DNA from: a virus
Reading direction: 5' to 3' (one strand)
Virus record (IMG/VR): IMGVR_UViG_3300000230_000028
Span: 1 to 26,916 of that record
DNA: 26,916 nt
A model generated the notes under the pieces. That model ran no database searches and had not been told where the DNA came from. It saw nothing but the letters and a program-made list of their open reading frames with translations. Below are positions 1 to 4,944 of this stretch, one piece after another (position 1 is the stretch's first letter; every line of letters starts with the position of its first letter). A program made the translations under genes and the position numbers.

Positions 1-295
1 CTACTCTACTCATTATAATATCTTCTTCTCCATAAGAATCACGAGTGAAAGTAGTTTCTTCTTCATCACCCTCATCATCTTCATAATCATCATCTTCATC
101 ATAATTATCTTCATCATAATCATCTTCATAATCATCTTCATCATCTTCATAATCATCACTATAATCAGAGTTATCTACATCTTCATTATACATATCATTT
201 ACTCTTACTAATTTAGATTCTTTAATCTCAATTAACTCTGGATGAGTATGCTGTAATTCTAATAATTTGTCTATTTCAAATTCAAGATTTTCCAT
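1..295 (-). CDS. Acidic D/E/Y-rich protein, partial (C-terminus outside window)
   Basis: Reading leftward from the ATG at 295 gives an open frame of 98 codons that is still open at position 1, so the protein is cut by the window edge. The first ~35 residues look like an ordinary helical segment (MENLEFEIDKLLELQHTHPE at the start). They are followed by a ~45-residue tract made almost only of Asp, Glu and Tyr, encoded by near-repetitive GAT/GAA/TAT codons. The frame then becomes more mixed (TTFTRDSYGEEDII). The start overlaps the end of the upstream gene by 14 nt, as expected in this packed operon. Acidic tracts of this sort occur in DNA mimics, tail-assembly chaperones and simple linkers; nothing here decides between them. 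No function is assigned. Confidence 0.75.
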   Translation of the reverse strand, partial: MENLEFEIDKLLELQHTHPELIEIKESKLVRVNDMYNEDVDNSDYSDDYEDDEDDYEDDYDEDNYDEDDDYEDDEGDEEETTFTRDSYGEEDIIMSRV

Positions 296-581
296 ATTTT
301 ACAGTTTTTTGATATTCTTTTATCTTTTTAAACTTCTCTACATTAATGAGTTCTTTTTGCCTTTTATTTGCAGAACTACCTAAGTGAGAATATTTAGGGT
401 TTACTTGAATGTACTCCCCATTCATCACCAGCTCATTAGGATTCATATTGCATAACTTCTTGAGTTCCTCTAATTTAGGTTCCCAATTATAGTTTAAATC
501 CAAAGCTAGTTTAATAGAGCTATAGTGTTTAGGCTCACCACTTTTACCTAATACCCTTAATAATATATCTAATTGTTTCAT
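282..581 (-). CDS. Small basic protein, possible helix-turn-helix
   Basis: 99 aa, basic, no membrane segment. The N-terminal half (residues ~1-60) is predicted helical, and the phrase ILLRVLGKSGEPKHYSSI resembles the opening of winged-helix domains, in which a helix is followed by a G-x-P turn and a second helix. The C-terminal third is Lys-rich (KRQKELINVEKFKKIKEYQK) and may bind nucleic acid. The start overlaps the end of the upstream gene by 4 nt, and its own end overlaps the next gene by 14 nt, so it is co-transcribed. The HTH reading is an inference from pattern only; it is otherwise an unassigned phage small protein. Confidence 0.7.
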   Translation of the reverse strand: MKQLDILLRVLGKSGEPKHYSSIKLALDLNYNWEPKLEELKKLCNMNPNELVMNGEYIQVNPKYSHLGSSANKRQKELINVEKFKKIKEYQKTVKYGKS

Positions 582-895
582 AATACTACATTTAAAGTTA
601 TTTTCATAAAGTTCTGTAATTCATGTACATAAGTAAACTTAATATCAGTTTCCCACGCATCATAAAACCAATTGTTATCCCTAAACATTAGGTGTACACC
701 ATCTCTGTATACTACAGAACTAGTTGAATTAATTAGCTTAAAACCTAAGTCATCAGCTAATACTTCTTGGGTTAATGCCATTGGTTCAAATAATTCTGGA
801 CTAGATACAATATCCAATATAACTAAAGGTGTTACTATACAAAGACTACCTTCTTTAGTTATAATATTCCCTATCATTAAATCTTTAATGTCCAT
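578..895 (-). CDS. Conserved Bacteroidota phage/prophage small protein (IGN...YVHELQN type)
   Basis: 105 aa. The wording is that of a very common but unnamed family in Bacteroidota phages and prophages: an N-terminal LMIGNII beta hairpin, a middle ALTQEVLADDLGF helix, and a C-terminal KFTYVHELQNF signature (family consensus roughly KYVHQLQNLYFALTG). The conserved N- and C-terminal blocks are both present, so the gene is probably intact, although the tail after YVHELQNF is shorter or diverged compared with relatives that end in a LTGEEL-like motif. No biochemical role is known for the family. It starts inside the end of the upstream gene (overlap 885-895) and overlaps the next gene by 4 nt. 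Confidence 0.8.
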   Translation of the reverse strand: MDIKDLMIGNIITKEGSLCIVTPLVILDIVSSPELFEPMALTQEVLADDLGFKLINSTSSVVYRDGVHLMFRDNNWFYDAWETDIKFTYVHELQNFMKITLNVVL

Positions 896-1073
896 GATAA
901 GAAGGGTCTATGAGTCTTTTTAGTTCCTCTTGTTCAGCCCACTCTGAGAACATTCTACTTTCAATTTGTTCTCTTAACTCTTGCTCTTTACGTTCTTTCA
1001 TACGCCTGCGGTATTCGTGATTTGTTACCGTGTCCTTTTCTGCTTTTGCAGATAATAAATAACCGTGATTCAT
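885..1073 (-). CDS. Small charged helical protein
   Basis: 62 aa. Residues ~20-55 form a continuous charged helix rich in Glu, Arg and Lys (RRRMKERKEQELREQIESR), likely a short coiled coil. There is no signal peptide or membrane segment. It overlaps the start of the following gene by 11 nt and is separated from the preceding 43-codon gene by about 20 nt. No family recognised. It could be an oligomerising adaptor or an inhibitor-type microprotein, but nothing in the sequence decides this. Confidence 0.65.
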   Translation of the reverse strand: MNHGYLLSAKAEKDTVTNHEYRRRMKERKEQELREQIESRMFSEWAEQEELKRLIDPSYHGH

Positions 1074-1095
1074 AGCTTACGCTGGTTTAAAAGGT

Positions 1096-1227
1096 TTAAT
1101 TAACTATTAATTGTTTATACATCTGATAACTTTGAGGTGTTATCCCAACCTTTTTACAATCTCTACAATACCTTAAATACTCTTTATATTTAGGATTGTC
1201 TTTATACTTTCTATTAGGATTATTCAT
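1096..1227 (-). CDS. Tiny CxxC protein (43 aa)
   Basis: From the ATG at 1227 a frame of 43 codons ends with TAA at 1096-1098. The product is strongly basic and Tyr-rich, and contains a single zinc-knuckle-like half site YCRDCKK around residues 20-26. It lies 4 nt after the end of the SEC-C gene, which matches the spacing used throughout this operon and supports it being real. Two cysteines alone give half of a zinc site, so it may dimerise or be a degenerate zinc ribbon. Function unknown. Confidence 0.6.
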   Translation of the reverse strand: MNNPNRKYKDNPKYKEYLRYCRDCKKVGITPQSYQMYKQLIVN

Positions 1228-1231
1228 AGTT

Positions 1232-1486
1232 CTATTTCTTAATAAATCTTGAATCCTCATCCTTATTTAAGCAGCATTTCTTGTACTTCAACCCACTACC
1301 ACAATGGCACTTGGCATTTCTATCCAATAATACTTCTTTGGGGTTTACCATAAACCCTCTTCTTCTCCAGTTCCTTGCTTTAACTGGTGCTTTTGGTTTC
1401 TCTAATCCAACTAAATCCCCTAATGGTGTTCCAGGAGTTACCTCTATATGTCTCAAAGGATTTCTAAATTCATCTGTTTTACTCAT
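1232..1486 (-). CDS. SEC-C zinc-motif protein
   Basis: 84 aa. The C-terminal part carries a clear SEC-C motif, CHCGSGLKYKKCCL (residues ~60-73), with the Cx1Cx8CC arrangement that binds one zinc ion. This motif is best known from the C-terminus of SecA and from many small stand-alone proteins, where it mediates binding to protein or nucleic-acid partners. The first ~55 residues are basic (NWRRRGF) and unassigned. Since this is far too short to be a SecA, it should be read as an accessory adaptor protein. Its start overlaps the end of the upstream 48-aa gene by 8 nt. Confidence 0.8.
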   Translation of the reverse strand: MSKTDEFRNPLRHIEVTPGTPLGDLVGLEKPKAPVKARNWRRRGFMVNPKEVLLDRNAKCHCGSGLKYKKCCLNKDEDSRFIKK

Positions 1487-1625
1487 TGTTTAAAAGTTCT
1501 AGTTCAATTAAATATTTAACTACTCCATCTTCTCTTACTATTCTCGAAAAATAAGGAATTAAATCTGGATTTTCCTCAATTGCCTTTATATATTCGTCTT
1601 CAGGTAAGTCTATTATTTCTCTCAT
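1479..1625 (-). CDS. Tiny acidic protein (48 aa)
   Basis: Frame from ATG at 1625 to TAA at 1479-1481. It encodes an acidic helical protein (starts MREIIDLPEDEYIKAIEEN, ends LIELELLNNE). The 8-nt overlap with the SEC-C gene start and the lack of any competing frame support translation. The preceding 130 bp (1626-1759) hold no gene but several hairpins, so this gene may have a structured leader. Function unknown. Confidence 0.6.
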   Translation of the reverse strand: MREIIDLPEDEYIKAIEENPDLIPYFSRIVREDGVVKYLIELELLNNE

Positions 1626-1652
1626 ATATTTTATATTACGTCACTCTGTACT

Positions 1653-1753
1653 CTACAATATGTAGCTAATCCTTGTGAAACTAGTATGGTACATTGCCAT
1701 AATCTACCGAGAGCTTGATGAGAATCATTTGTTCATCTCGCATCCCTCGGTAG
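1653..1753 (-). ncRNA. Structured intergenic RNA candidate (three hairpins)
   Basis: The only sizeable gap in the small-gene operon contains three nested or successive inverted repeats: CTACA/TGTAG at 1653-1665, TATGG/CCATA at 1685-1701, and a perfect 8-bp outer stem CTACCGAG/CTCGGTAG at 1704-1711 and 1746-1753, which encloses a weaker GATGA/TCATC stem. The gap is more GC-rich than its neighbours and has no plausible coding frame. It could be a processed leader of the downstream genes, a riboswitch-like element or a stand-alone RNA. The strand is inferred from the surrounding leftward genes. No known RNA family is recognised. Confidence 0.4.
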
Positions 1754-1759
1754 GTATTT

Positions 1760-1951
1760 TTATTCGTATAAGTTTAGAATGTAATTGTATACTACTTGAT
1801 TCTCTGTATCAGTTCTGTTATACACTTCAAAAATAAACCCATCTTGCTTTAAAGCGTTTATATGTAGCAGTATTATATAGAATTTGTTCTTAGGAATAAT
1901 TCCTGTAAATACTGCTCTACTTATAACTTTACGTTCTTTAGTTTCTTCCAT
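1760..1951 (-). CDS. Small protein of unknown function
   Basis: 63 aa if translated from the ATG at 1949-1951 (MEETKERKVISR). A longer frame starts at 1981 but would overlap the upstream coding sequence by 29 nt. The chosen start lies 1 nt after the upstream stop, the usual spacing here. The product looks like a small mixed alpha/beta protein with alternating hydrophobic residues (FYIILLHINAL, FIFEVYN), without signal peptide. No family recognised. The stop is followed immediately by the hairpin cluster at 1653-1753. Confidence 0.6.
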   Translation of the reverse strand: MEETKERKVISRAVFTGIIPKNKFYIILLHINALKQDGFIFEVYNRTDTENQVVYNYILNLYE

Positions 1952-1952
1952 A

Positions 1953-2240
1953 TTATTTACGTATGAATTGTATAGTATCACCTACATAGAATACATTTGT
2001 GCTATCATGCATCTGTATTACACGAGATGTTTTACCCTCTGTTGGTACGTTTCTTAAAGTATAGAAGCTCATTGAGTCAATCTTATCTTTAATTATATTA
2101 ATAACAACCCATTGGTTTATGGGCTGTTTATAATATACAGGTTTCTTAGCTTCTGGCTCAGGAGTATCATCATTTAGTGCAGCTAATAGTAATAACATTA
2201 TGGCTATCACTGAGATTATTATAGGAAGTTTAGTCTTCAT
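1953..2240 (-). CDS. Membrane-anchored small protein
   Basis: 95 aa. Residues ~4-22 (LPIIISVIAIMLLLLAALN) are a clear single membrane segment after a short basic N-terminus (MKTK), followed by a Pro/acid-rich linker and a ~60-residue beta-rich domain. The arrangement predicts an inner-membrane anchor with a periplasmic domain; there is no lipobox cysteine at the end of the hydrophobic stretch. It overlaps the upstream gene by 11 nt. With the other membrane-anchored gene at 2436-2885 it could belong to a lysis (spanin-like) or superinfection-exclusion function. This is inferred from topology only. Confidence 0.7.
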   Translation of the reverse strand: MKTKLPIIISVIAIMLLLLAALNDDTPEPEAKKPVYYKQPINQWVVINIIKDKIDSMSFYTLRNVPTEGKTSRVIQMHDSTNVFYVGDTIQFIRK

Positions 2241-2436
2241 TTTCTTTCATTATAATAGCTTGCCATTCTTCATCAGTTACACCACTAATTAAGAACTCTC
2301 TTTCAGCAGCACTTAAATTAGGCATCACATCCTGAATTAGTTCGCCATTCTCCCAACGGTTCAACTGTTCTTCTGTGATGTTTAAGTCCAAGGTATGCTC
2401 CATACCTGTGAACATGCTTTCTTTTGTAATTTTCAT
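2230..2436 (-). CDS. Conserved phage small protein (ITEEQLNRWENG...EREFLISGVTDEEW type)
   Basis: 68 aa, intact. The wording matches a widespread small-protein family in phages and their hosts: MFTG near the start, a hydrophobic DLNIT strand, the helix EEQLNRWENGELIQDVMPNL, then AAEREFLISGVTDEEW. The conserved W-x-x-G, IQ-x-x-x-P-x-L and EREFL-x-x-G-x-T-x-x-EW positions are all kept, so it is under constraint. No function has been established for the family. The ATG overlaps the stop of the upstream gene by 1 nt, and the end overlaps the next gene by 11 nt. It is a soluble protein sitting between two membrane-anchored ones. Confidence 0.8.
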   Translation of the reverse strand: MKITKESMFTGMEHTLDLNITEEQLNRWENGELIQDVMPNLSAAEREFLISGVTDEEWQAIIMKENED

Positions 2437-2885
2437 TAGTATCCGTATTTATTGAAGTTATTAATTTCTTTTAATTCTTTAGCTATTGCATAGTTTGAAT
2501 TAATTATTGCTTCTTCAGTCATCCTAATACGTAATAGTTCATCCATTATTTTTCTCTCACGTTCTTGTTCTGTTCTGCATACGTTAGAACCTGAGTTATG
2601 AGGATTATAATAGTCTTTTATAACTTGTGGCATAACAGAGTTTAAACTGTTTGTAGTTTTATGCTCTTCTGCATATTTATTTAATTCCATCAAGTTGTTA
2701 TCGCACTCTATTCTCATAGAGTCTATCCTTCTTTCTCTAGCAGCTTGCTTAATTGAGTCCAGTTGTGGATTATATGTAGCTGCATAAGAGTTAGGATTAG
2801 GTTTTCCTGGTTGTATACTCCCTATCGTTAAGCCTATAAAGAATAGTGATATAGCTACTAGAGCTAATGTTAAGTTTAGTTTCAT
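2436..2885 (-). CDS. Membrane-anchored coiled-coil protein (spanin-like topology)
   Basis: 149 aa. Residues ~4-24 (NLTLALVAISLFFIGLTIG) are a membrane anchor or uncleaved signal. They are followed by a Pro/Asn-rich linker, then charged helices (DSIKQAARERRIDSMRIE; EQERERKIMDELLRIRMTEE) of coiled-coil character. A single N-terminal anchor plus a periplasmic coiled coil is the topology of phage inner-membrane spanins and of holin-associated proteins. However, no outer-membrane lipoprotein partner with a lipobox is visible next to it, so the role is unproven. It is the first gene of the leftward small-gene operon. A weak TGAATTTG box (2921-2928) lies upstream, one base off the Bacteroidota -7 consensus. 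Confidence 0.7.
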   Translation of the reverse strand: MKLNLTLALVAISLFFIGLTIGSIQPGKPNPNSYAATYNPQLDSIKQAARERRIDSMRIECDNNLMELNKYAEEHKTTNSLNSVMPQVIKDYYNPHNSGSNVCRTEQERERKIMDELLRIRMTEEAIINSNYAIAKELKEINNFNKYGY

Positions 2886-2948
2886 ATATAATGTTTGTTT
2901 ATTGGTTACATTGTATTATTCAAATTCATACACTTTCGGTAAACCCTT

Positions 2949-2981
2949 AAAAAATCCCCCTCTCCCGTGTGGGAAAGAGGG
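2949..2981 (-). terminator. Rho-independent terminator (leftward)
   Basis: On the minus strand a GC-rich stem (CCCTCT...CCC, loop ACAC, GGG...AGAGGG, 2958-2981) is followed within three bases by six T residues (plus-strand A run 2949-2954). This is a textbook intrinsic terminator about 65 nt beyond the stop of the 3046-3627 gene. It isolates that gene from the small-gene operon further left. Confidence 0.85.
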
Positions 2982-2991
2982 AATAAGAGTA

Positions 2992-3034
2992 GCAAGGCAA
3001 GAGCGTACATGATGTATGGCTCTTTATACCTTGC
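2992..3034 (-). other. Hairpin in the 3' untranslated region
   Basis: Inverted repeat GCAAGG (2992-2997) with CCTTGC (3029-3034) and an inner GAGC/GCTC pair (3001-3004 with 3019-3022). It lies between the stop codon at 3046 and the terminator, so it would form in the mRNA tail, possibly protecting the transcript from 3' exonucleases. Confidence 0.45.
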
Positions 3035-3045
3035 AAACCTCAAGC

Positions 3046-3627
3046 TTAGACTTTAGCTGGCTTAGCTACTGGTGTCTTGAGCGATTCATCGAATGGGTCG
3101 AAGTCTGCTATTTTATCTACAGATTTGCTTGCAGGTTTAACAGTAGTCTCTACCTCGTCGATTTCAGGCTCAGCTTGCTTCTTGGCAACTCGTTTCATAT
3201 CAGGCGTATAGATGGCGTTGTTGTCGTTTACACGTTTCTGGATGAAGTCGTAACGTTGCATGGTCTTCTCTTCATTCAGGAATACGCTGATTCCATTGAG
3301 CTCAGCAGTATCACTAGACACCGTAAACTCCCCACCAGTACGCTCATTCTCATAAACTTCACCAGCCTCAAGCATACGTGATTCAGCAGGATTCCAAGTA
3401 ATCTCAGCTCCAACAAGATAGTCCAAATGCGGTGCATGCACTGTCTTGGTATCAAGCAAGCTCGTTAGAGTGCTGTATACTAGTCCAATACCATAATAGC
3501 ATGGATTACTAAAGCCTTCAATACTTAGAACTAAACGTTGTACACCATCCTCGTTAGGTAGTGATACACTTGCCTTCTTAATTAGGCTTTTACCAGTTGC
3601 GATTGTTTTCATGTCAATTGCGTTCAT
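3046..3627 (-). CDS. Putative single-stranded-DNA-binding-like protein
   Basis: 193 aa, soluble. Residues ~1-145 form a compact beta-rich domain (SVSLPNEDGVQRLVLSIEGF; GGEFTVSSDTAELNGISVFL). Then come a flexible Lys/Glu/Pro/Thr linker and an acidic segment (ADFDPFDESL) with a basic end (KTPVAKPAKV). A beta domain followed by a disordered linker and an acidic F-containing tail is the layout of SSB proteins, whose acidic tip recruits partners. Here the acidic motif is not at the very end and no OB-fold signature was identified, so this is tentative. The gene has its own promoter and terminator, and more G/C-ending codons than its neighbours, both suggesting high expression. Start chosen at 3627; an in-frame ATG five codons later is an alternative. 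Confidence 0.75.
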   Translation of the reverse strand: MNAIDMKTIATGKSLIKKASVSLPNEDGVQRLVLSIEGFSNPCYYGIGLVYSTLTSLLDTKTVHAPHLDYLVGAEITWNPAESRMLEAGEVYENERTGGEFTVSSDTAELNGISVFLNEEKTMQRYDFIQKRVNDNNAIYTPDMKRVAKKQAEPEIDEVETTVKPASKSVDKIADFDPFDESLKTPVAKPAKV

Positions 3628-3711
3628 AACTTTGAGTTTGAATTTGAACTGTGATTATCGTATCAACAGTATAACGGCAATTCAGAGTGCCACGGGGGCT
3701 ATTCGGTTCTG

Positions 3712-3719
3712 CAAATATA
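3712..3719 (-). promoter_or_regulatory. Bacteroidota-type -7 box for the 3046-3627 gene
   Basis: The minus strand reads TATATTTG, an exact TAnnTTTG match. Expected start near 3705 gives a ~78-nt leader to the ATG at 3627. No good -33 TTTG is seen 18-19 nt upstream, so the box may need an activator; the tandem repeats beginning at 3741 lie just upstream of it. Confidence 0.6.
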
Positions 3720-3740
3720 TGATGGGGTCCGATTAGGGGA

Positions 3741-3885
3741 TAGTATTGCTTCATCTGTACATAGTATTACCCCACCTATACACGGGATAATATTACCTTA
3801 TCTGTACACGGTATAGTATTGCCCATCCGTACATGGTATAGTATTACTCTATCTACACGAGGATAGTATCACTCCATCTAAGTTT
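3741..3885. repeat. Degenerate 25-26 bp tandem repeat, about six copies
   Basis: TAGTATT-like starts occur at 3741, 3762, 3788, 3814, 3839 and 3864 (spacing 21, 26, 26, 25, 25). The consensus is TAGTATTRCYYYATCT followed by GTACACGGTA, with a palindromic TGTACA core in the better copies. A partial relative lies at about 3902-3928. The array lies immediately upstream of the promoter at 3712-3719, so it could be a set of protein-binding sites acting on that promoter. Confidence 0.75.
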
Positions 3886-4011
3886 AGCCTCTCAATCTGT
3901 AAGTATACTACCACGCTATCTATAAGTATAGTATCACTAGAGCTATCAAGTATATCAAGAGCTATAGTTATACTAGTAAATAAGCTATGGTATAAGAAAC
4001 TGTATGTAGGT

Positions 4012-4087
4012 TGGTGGCGTGGGAAGTGAAGGAAAGGAGAATACCCCGAAGGGTATTCGACTGACCGCACAATGACCCCAGCCACCA
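4012..4087 (-). other. GC-rich 76-bp stem structure with apical UUCG-capped hairpin
   Basis: An outer perfect 7-bp stem pairs TGGTGGC (4012-4018) with GCCACCA (4081-4087). After one bulged base it continues as TGGG (4020-4023) with CCCA (4077-4080). At the apex GAATACCC (4039-4046) pairs perfectly with GGGTATTC (4051-4058). Read on the minus strand the apex is C(UUCG)G, the exceptionally stable RNA tetraloop; on the plus strand it is CGAA. This strand preference favours an RNA function in leftward transcripts, though a DNA cruciform at an origin is also possible. It is much more GC-rich than the surroundings. Confidence 0.6.
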
Positions 4088-4111
4088 TAACACCTCATCC
4101 TTTAATATGCT

Positions 4112-4187
4112 GTTATAGTAGCTATAAAGTATTACAAGAGCTATTAAGTATCACAAGAGCTATATGCTATTACAAGAGCTAGTGGTA
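4112..4187. repeat. 19-bp iteron-like tandem repeat (ATTACAAGAGCTAT core)
   Basis: Three close copies start at 4131, 4150 and 4169, and a degenerate fourth (14/19 identical) at 4112, all exactly 19 bp apart. The shared core is ACAAGAGCTA. The same AGAGCTA core recurs at 3939 and 3958 (again 19 bp apart), and at 4218 and 4238. Exact phasing of about two helical turns places the sites on one face of the DNA, as in plasmid and phage iterons bound by initiator or repressor proteins. Confidence 0.7.
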
Positions 4188-4274
4188 TAGTAGGGGGAGT
4201 AGCTTCTACTTATTTAAAGAGCTAGGGGTGTTTCAGGAGAGCTATGGATATAGTAGAGGAAGAGCGATATATAT

Positions 4275-4342
4275 ACTAGAGTGGGCATTTTCCCCATTCT
4301 AATATATATACTCTCTACTAGAATGGGCATTTTGCCCTTTCT
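4275..4342. repeat. Two 26-bp copies of a hairpin-forming repeat
   Basis: The copies at 4275-4300 and 4317-4342 differ at only a few positions (ACTAGAGTGGGCATTTTCCC versus ACTAGAATGGGCATTTTGCC in their first 20 bases). Both are preceded by ATATATA-type sequence. The second contains a GGGCA-TTT-TGCCC stem and encodes the last residues of the gene ending at 4299; the first lies just beyond the stop. It looks like a local duplication at a gene end. Confidence 0.65.
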
Positions 4343-4808
4343 CCTGATTATAAAGTAGTTGGAATATCTTAAAATCTAGGTTATAAGAGTATCTAGCTGA
4401 TAATCTGGTACGTCTGGAGGATATGAATGGTAGTTTTCTAAGTCTTGTAAGTGGATCGTGCATACGTTCTGCGGACATGGTATCATCAAGTAATCCAACA
4501 TCTCTCCCTATTTGTTTAGCCTCTCGTACTATTACTCTATTTTTTGTCTGCATCATAAATTCTAAAATAAGGTGCATAACTATCATAGTTACTTTAGTAT
4601 CTCTATTACACATTATGAGCAATATTTTATTAAATGTATCTTGGTCTGATATTGTCTTTCTTTCTATTTGTAGGAAATCTGAAAGATCTTTATATGCAGG
4701 ATGTTTATCATATAAAAGTTCTTTAGTAATTTCTCCGTAAACTGGTCTGTCTTCTTCCTTTACAATATGGAGTATTGGTAGTTGGGTATTATATTTTGTA
4801 GTCCCCAT
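4299..4808 (-). CDS. Putative DNA-binding protein next to the repeat region
   Basis: 169 aa, basic, no membrane segment, predicted mostly helical. Residues ~70-95 form a hydrophobic helix (MIVMHLILEFMMQT). The region around residues 100-150 (AKQIGRDVGLLDD, then MHDPLTRLRKLPFISSRRTR) reads like helix-turn-helix followed by a basic wing. The C-terminal ~14 residues are encoded by the hairpin repeat at 4317-4342. No family is recognised. Because it abuts the iteron-like region and is basic, it may be the protein that binds those repeats (initiator or repressor); that is inference from position. Upstream is the terminator of the small RNA at 4820-4940, and no separate -7 box was found. Confidence 0.7.
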   Translation of the reverse strand: MGTTKYNTQLPILHIVKEEDRPVYGEITKELLYDKHPAYKDLSDFLQIERKTISDQDTFNKILLIMCNRDTKVTMIVMHLILEFMMQTKNRVIVREAKQIGRDVGLLDDTMSAERMHDPLTRLRKLPFISSRRTRLSARYSYNLDFKIFQLLYNQEKGQNAHSSREYIY

Positions 4809-4819
4809 AATAAGTATAT

Positions 4820-4940
4820 TTAAAATAAAAGCTCTAGCTTCCCCGAGGCGACGGTTCTGCTAGAGCTTTATTTAAGTTTGAGCAACTTAAAATGTCGTTA
4901 GGTTTTTGTGTGGCTCGCCTTCCATTCTCACTCAACCAAT
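4820..4940 (-). ncRNA. Candidate small RNA (~115-120 nt) with pseudoknot potential
   Basis: A complete transcription unit without a coding frame: promoter box at 4945-4952, a body of about 115 nt, and an intrinsic terminator at 4828-4869. The body contains a perfect 8-bp hairpin (TTTAAGTT/AACTTAAA, 4871-4891, loop of 5). The minus-strand sequence AGGCGA near its 5' end (4915-4920) is complementary to UCGCCU in the 20-nt terminator loop (4846-4851), allowing a 6-bp long-range pseudoknot. The unusually large, GC-rich loop suggests it is functional and not only a terminator. Role unknown; candidates are an antisense or sponge RNA or an RNA that binds a protein. No known family recognised. Confidence 0.55.
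4828..4869 (-). terminator. Intrinsic terminator with perfect 11-bp stem
   Basis: AAAGCTCTAGC (4828-4838) pairs perfectly with GCTAGAGCTTT (4859-4869). On the minus strand the stem is followed by TTTTATTTTA. The 20-nt loop is GC-rich. It ends the small RNA, and also any read-through from the gene at 4960-5184. Confidence 0.8.
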
Positions 4941-4944
4941 AATA

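Larger units (their letters stand above)
3628..4298. other. 671-bp non-coding region: repeats, structured element, candidate origin or control locus
   Basis: No credible gene on either strand. The region contains, in order from the left: the -7 box at 3712-3719, a degenerate 25-26 bp tandem repeat (3741-3885), AGAGCTAT elements 19 bp apart (3939, 3958), a GC-rich 76-bp inverted-repeat element (4012-4087), a 19-bp tandem repeat (4112-4187), further AGAGCTA elements (4218, 4238) and paired hairpin repeats (4275-4342). Iteron-like repeats flanking a stable stem are typical of replication origins or of multi-site regulatory loci. Which of these it is cannot be told from sequence alone. Confidence 0.6.

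Noticed and set aside
672-923. 83-aa rightward open frame
   Set aside because: Antisense to a recognisable conserved family gene at 578-895.
1704-1753. Hammerhead ribozyme (plus strand has CTTGATGAG)
   Set aside because: The core would need CTGANGA and a following GAAA before stem III; the first base is wrong and GAAA is missing.
3016-3381. 121-aa rightward open frame
   Set aside because: Antisense shadow of the 3046-3627 gene; the leftward frame has the promoter, terminator and better composition.
3741-3885. CRISPR array
   Set aside because: The units are contiguous and degenerate with no spacers between them, and no cas gene is present.
4012-4087. tRNA gene (76 nt, 7-bp outer stem, ends in CCA)
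   Set aside because: Length and outer stem are suggestive, but the CCA is paired within the stem and there are no D-loop, anticodon-loop or T-loop signatures; the UUCG-capped inner stem does not fit a cloverleaf.
3849-4088. 79-aa leftward open frame in the repeat region
   Set aside because: Composition is Ser/Tyr/Ile-rich and follows the repeats and the inverted-repeat element; no family wording, no fitting spacing to neighbours.
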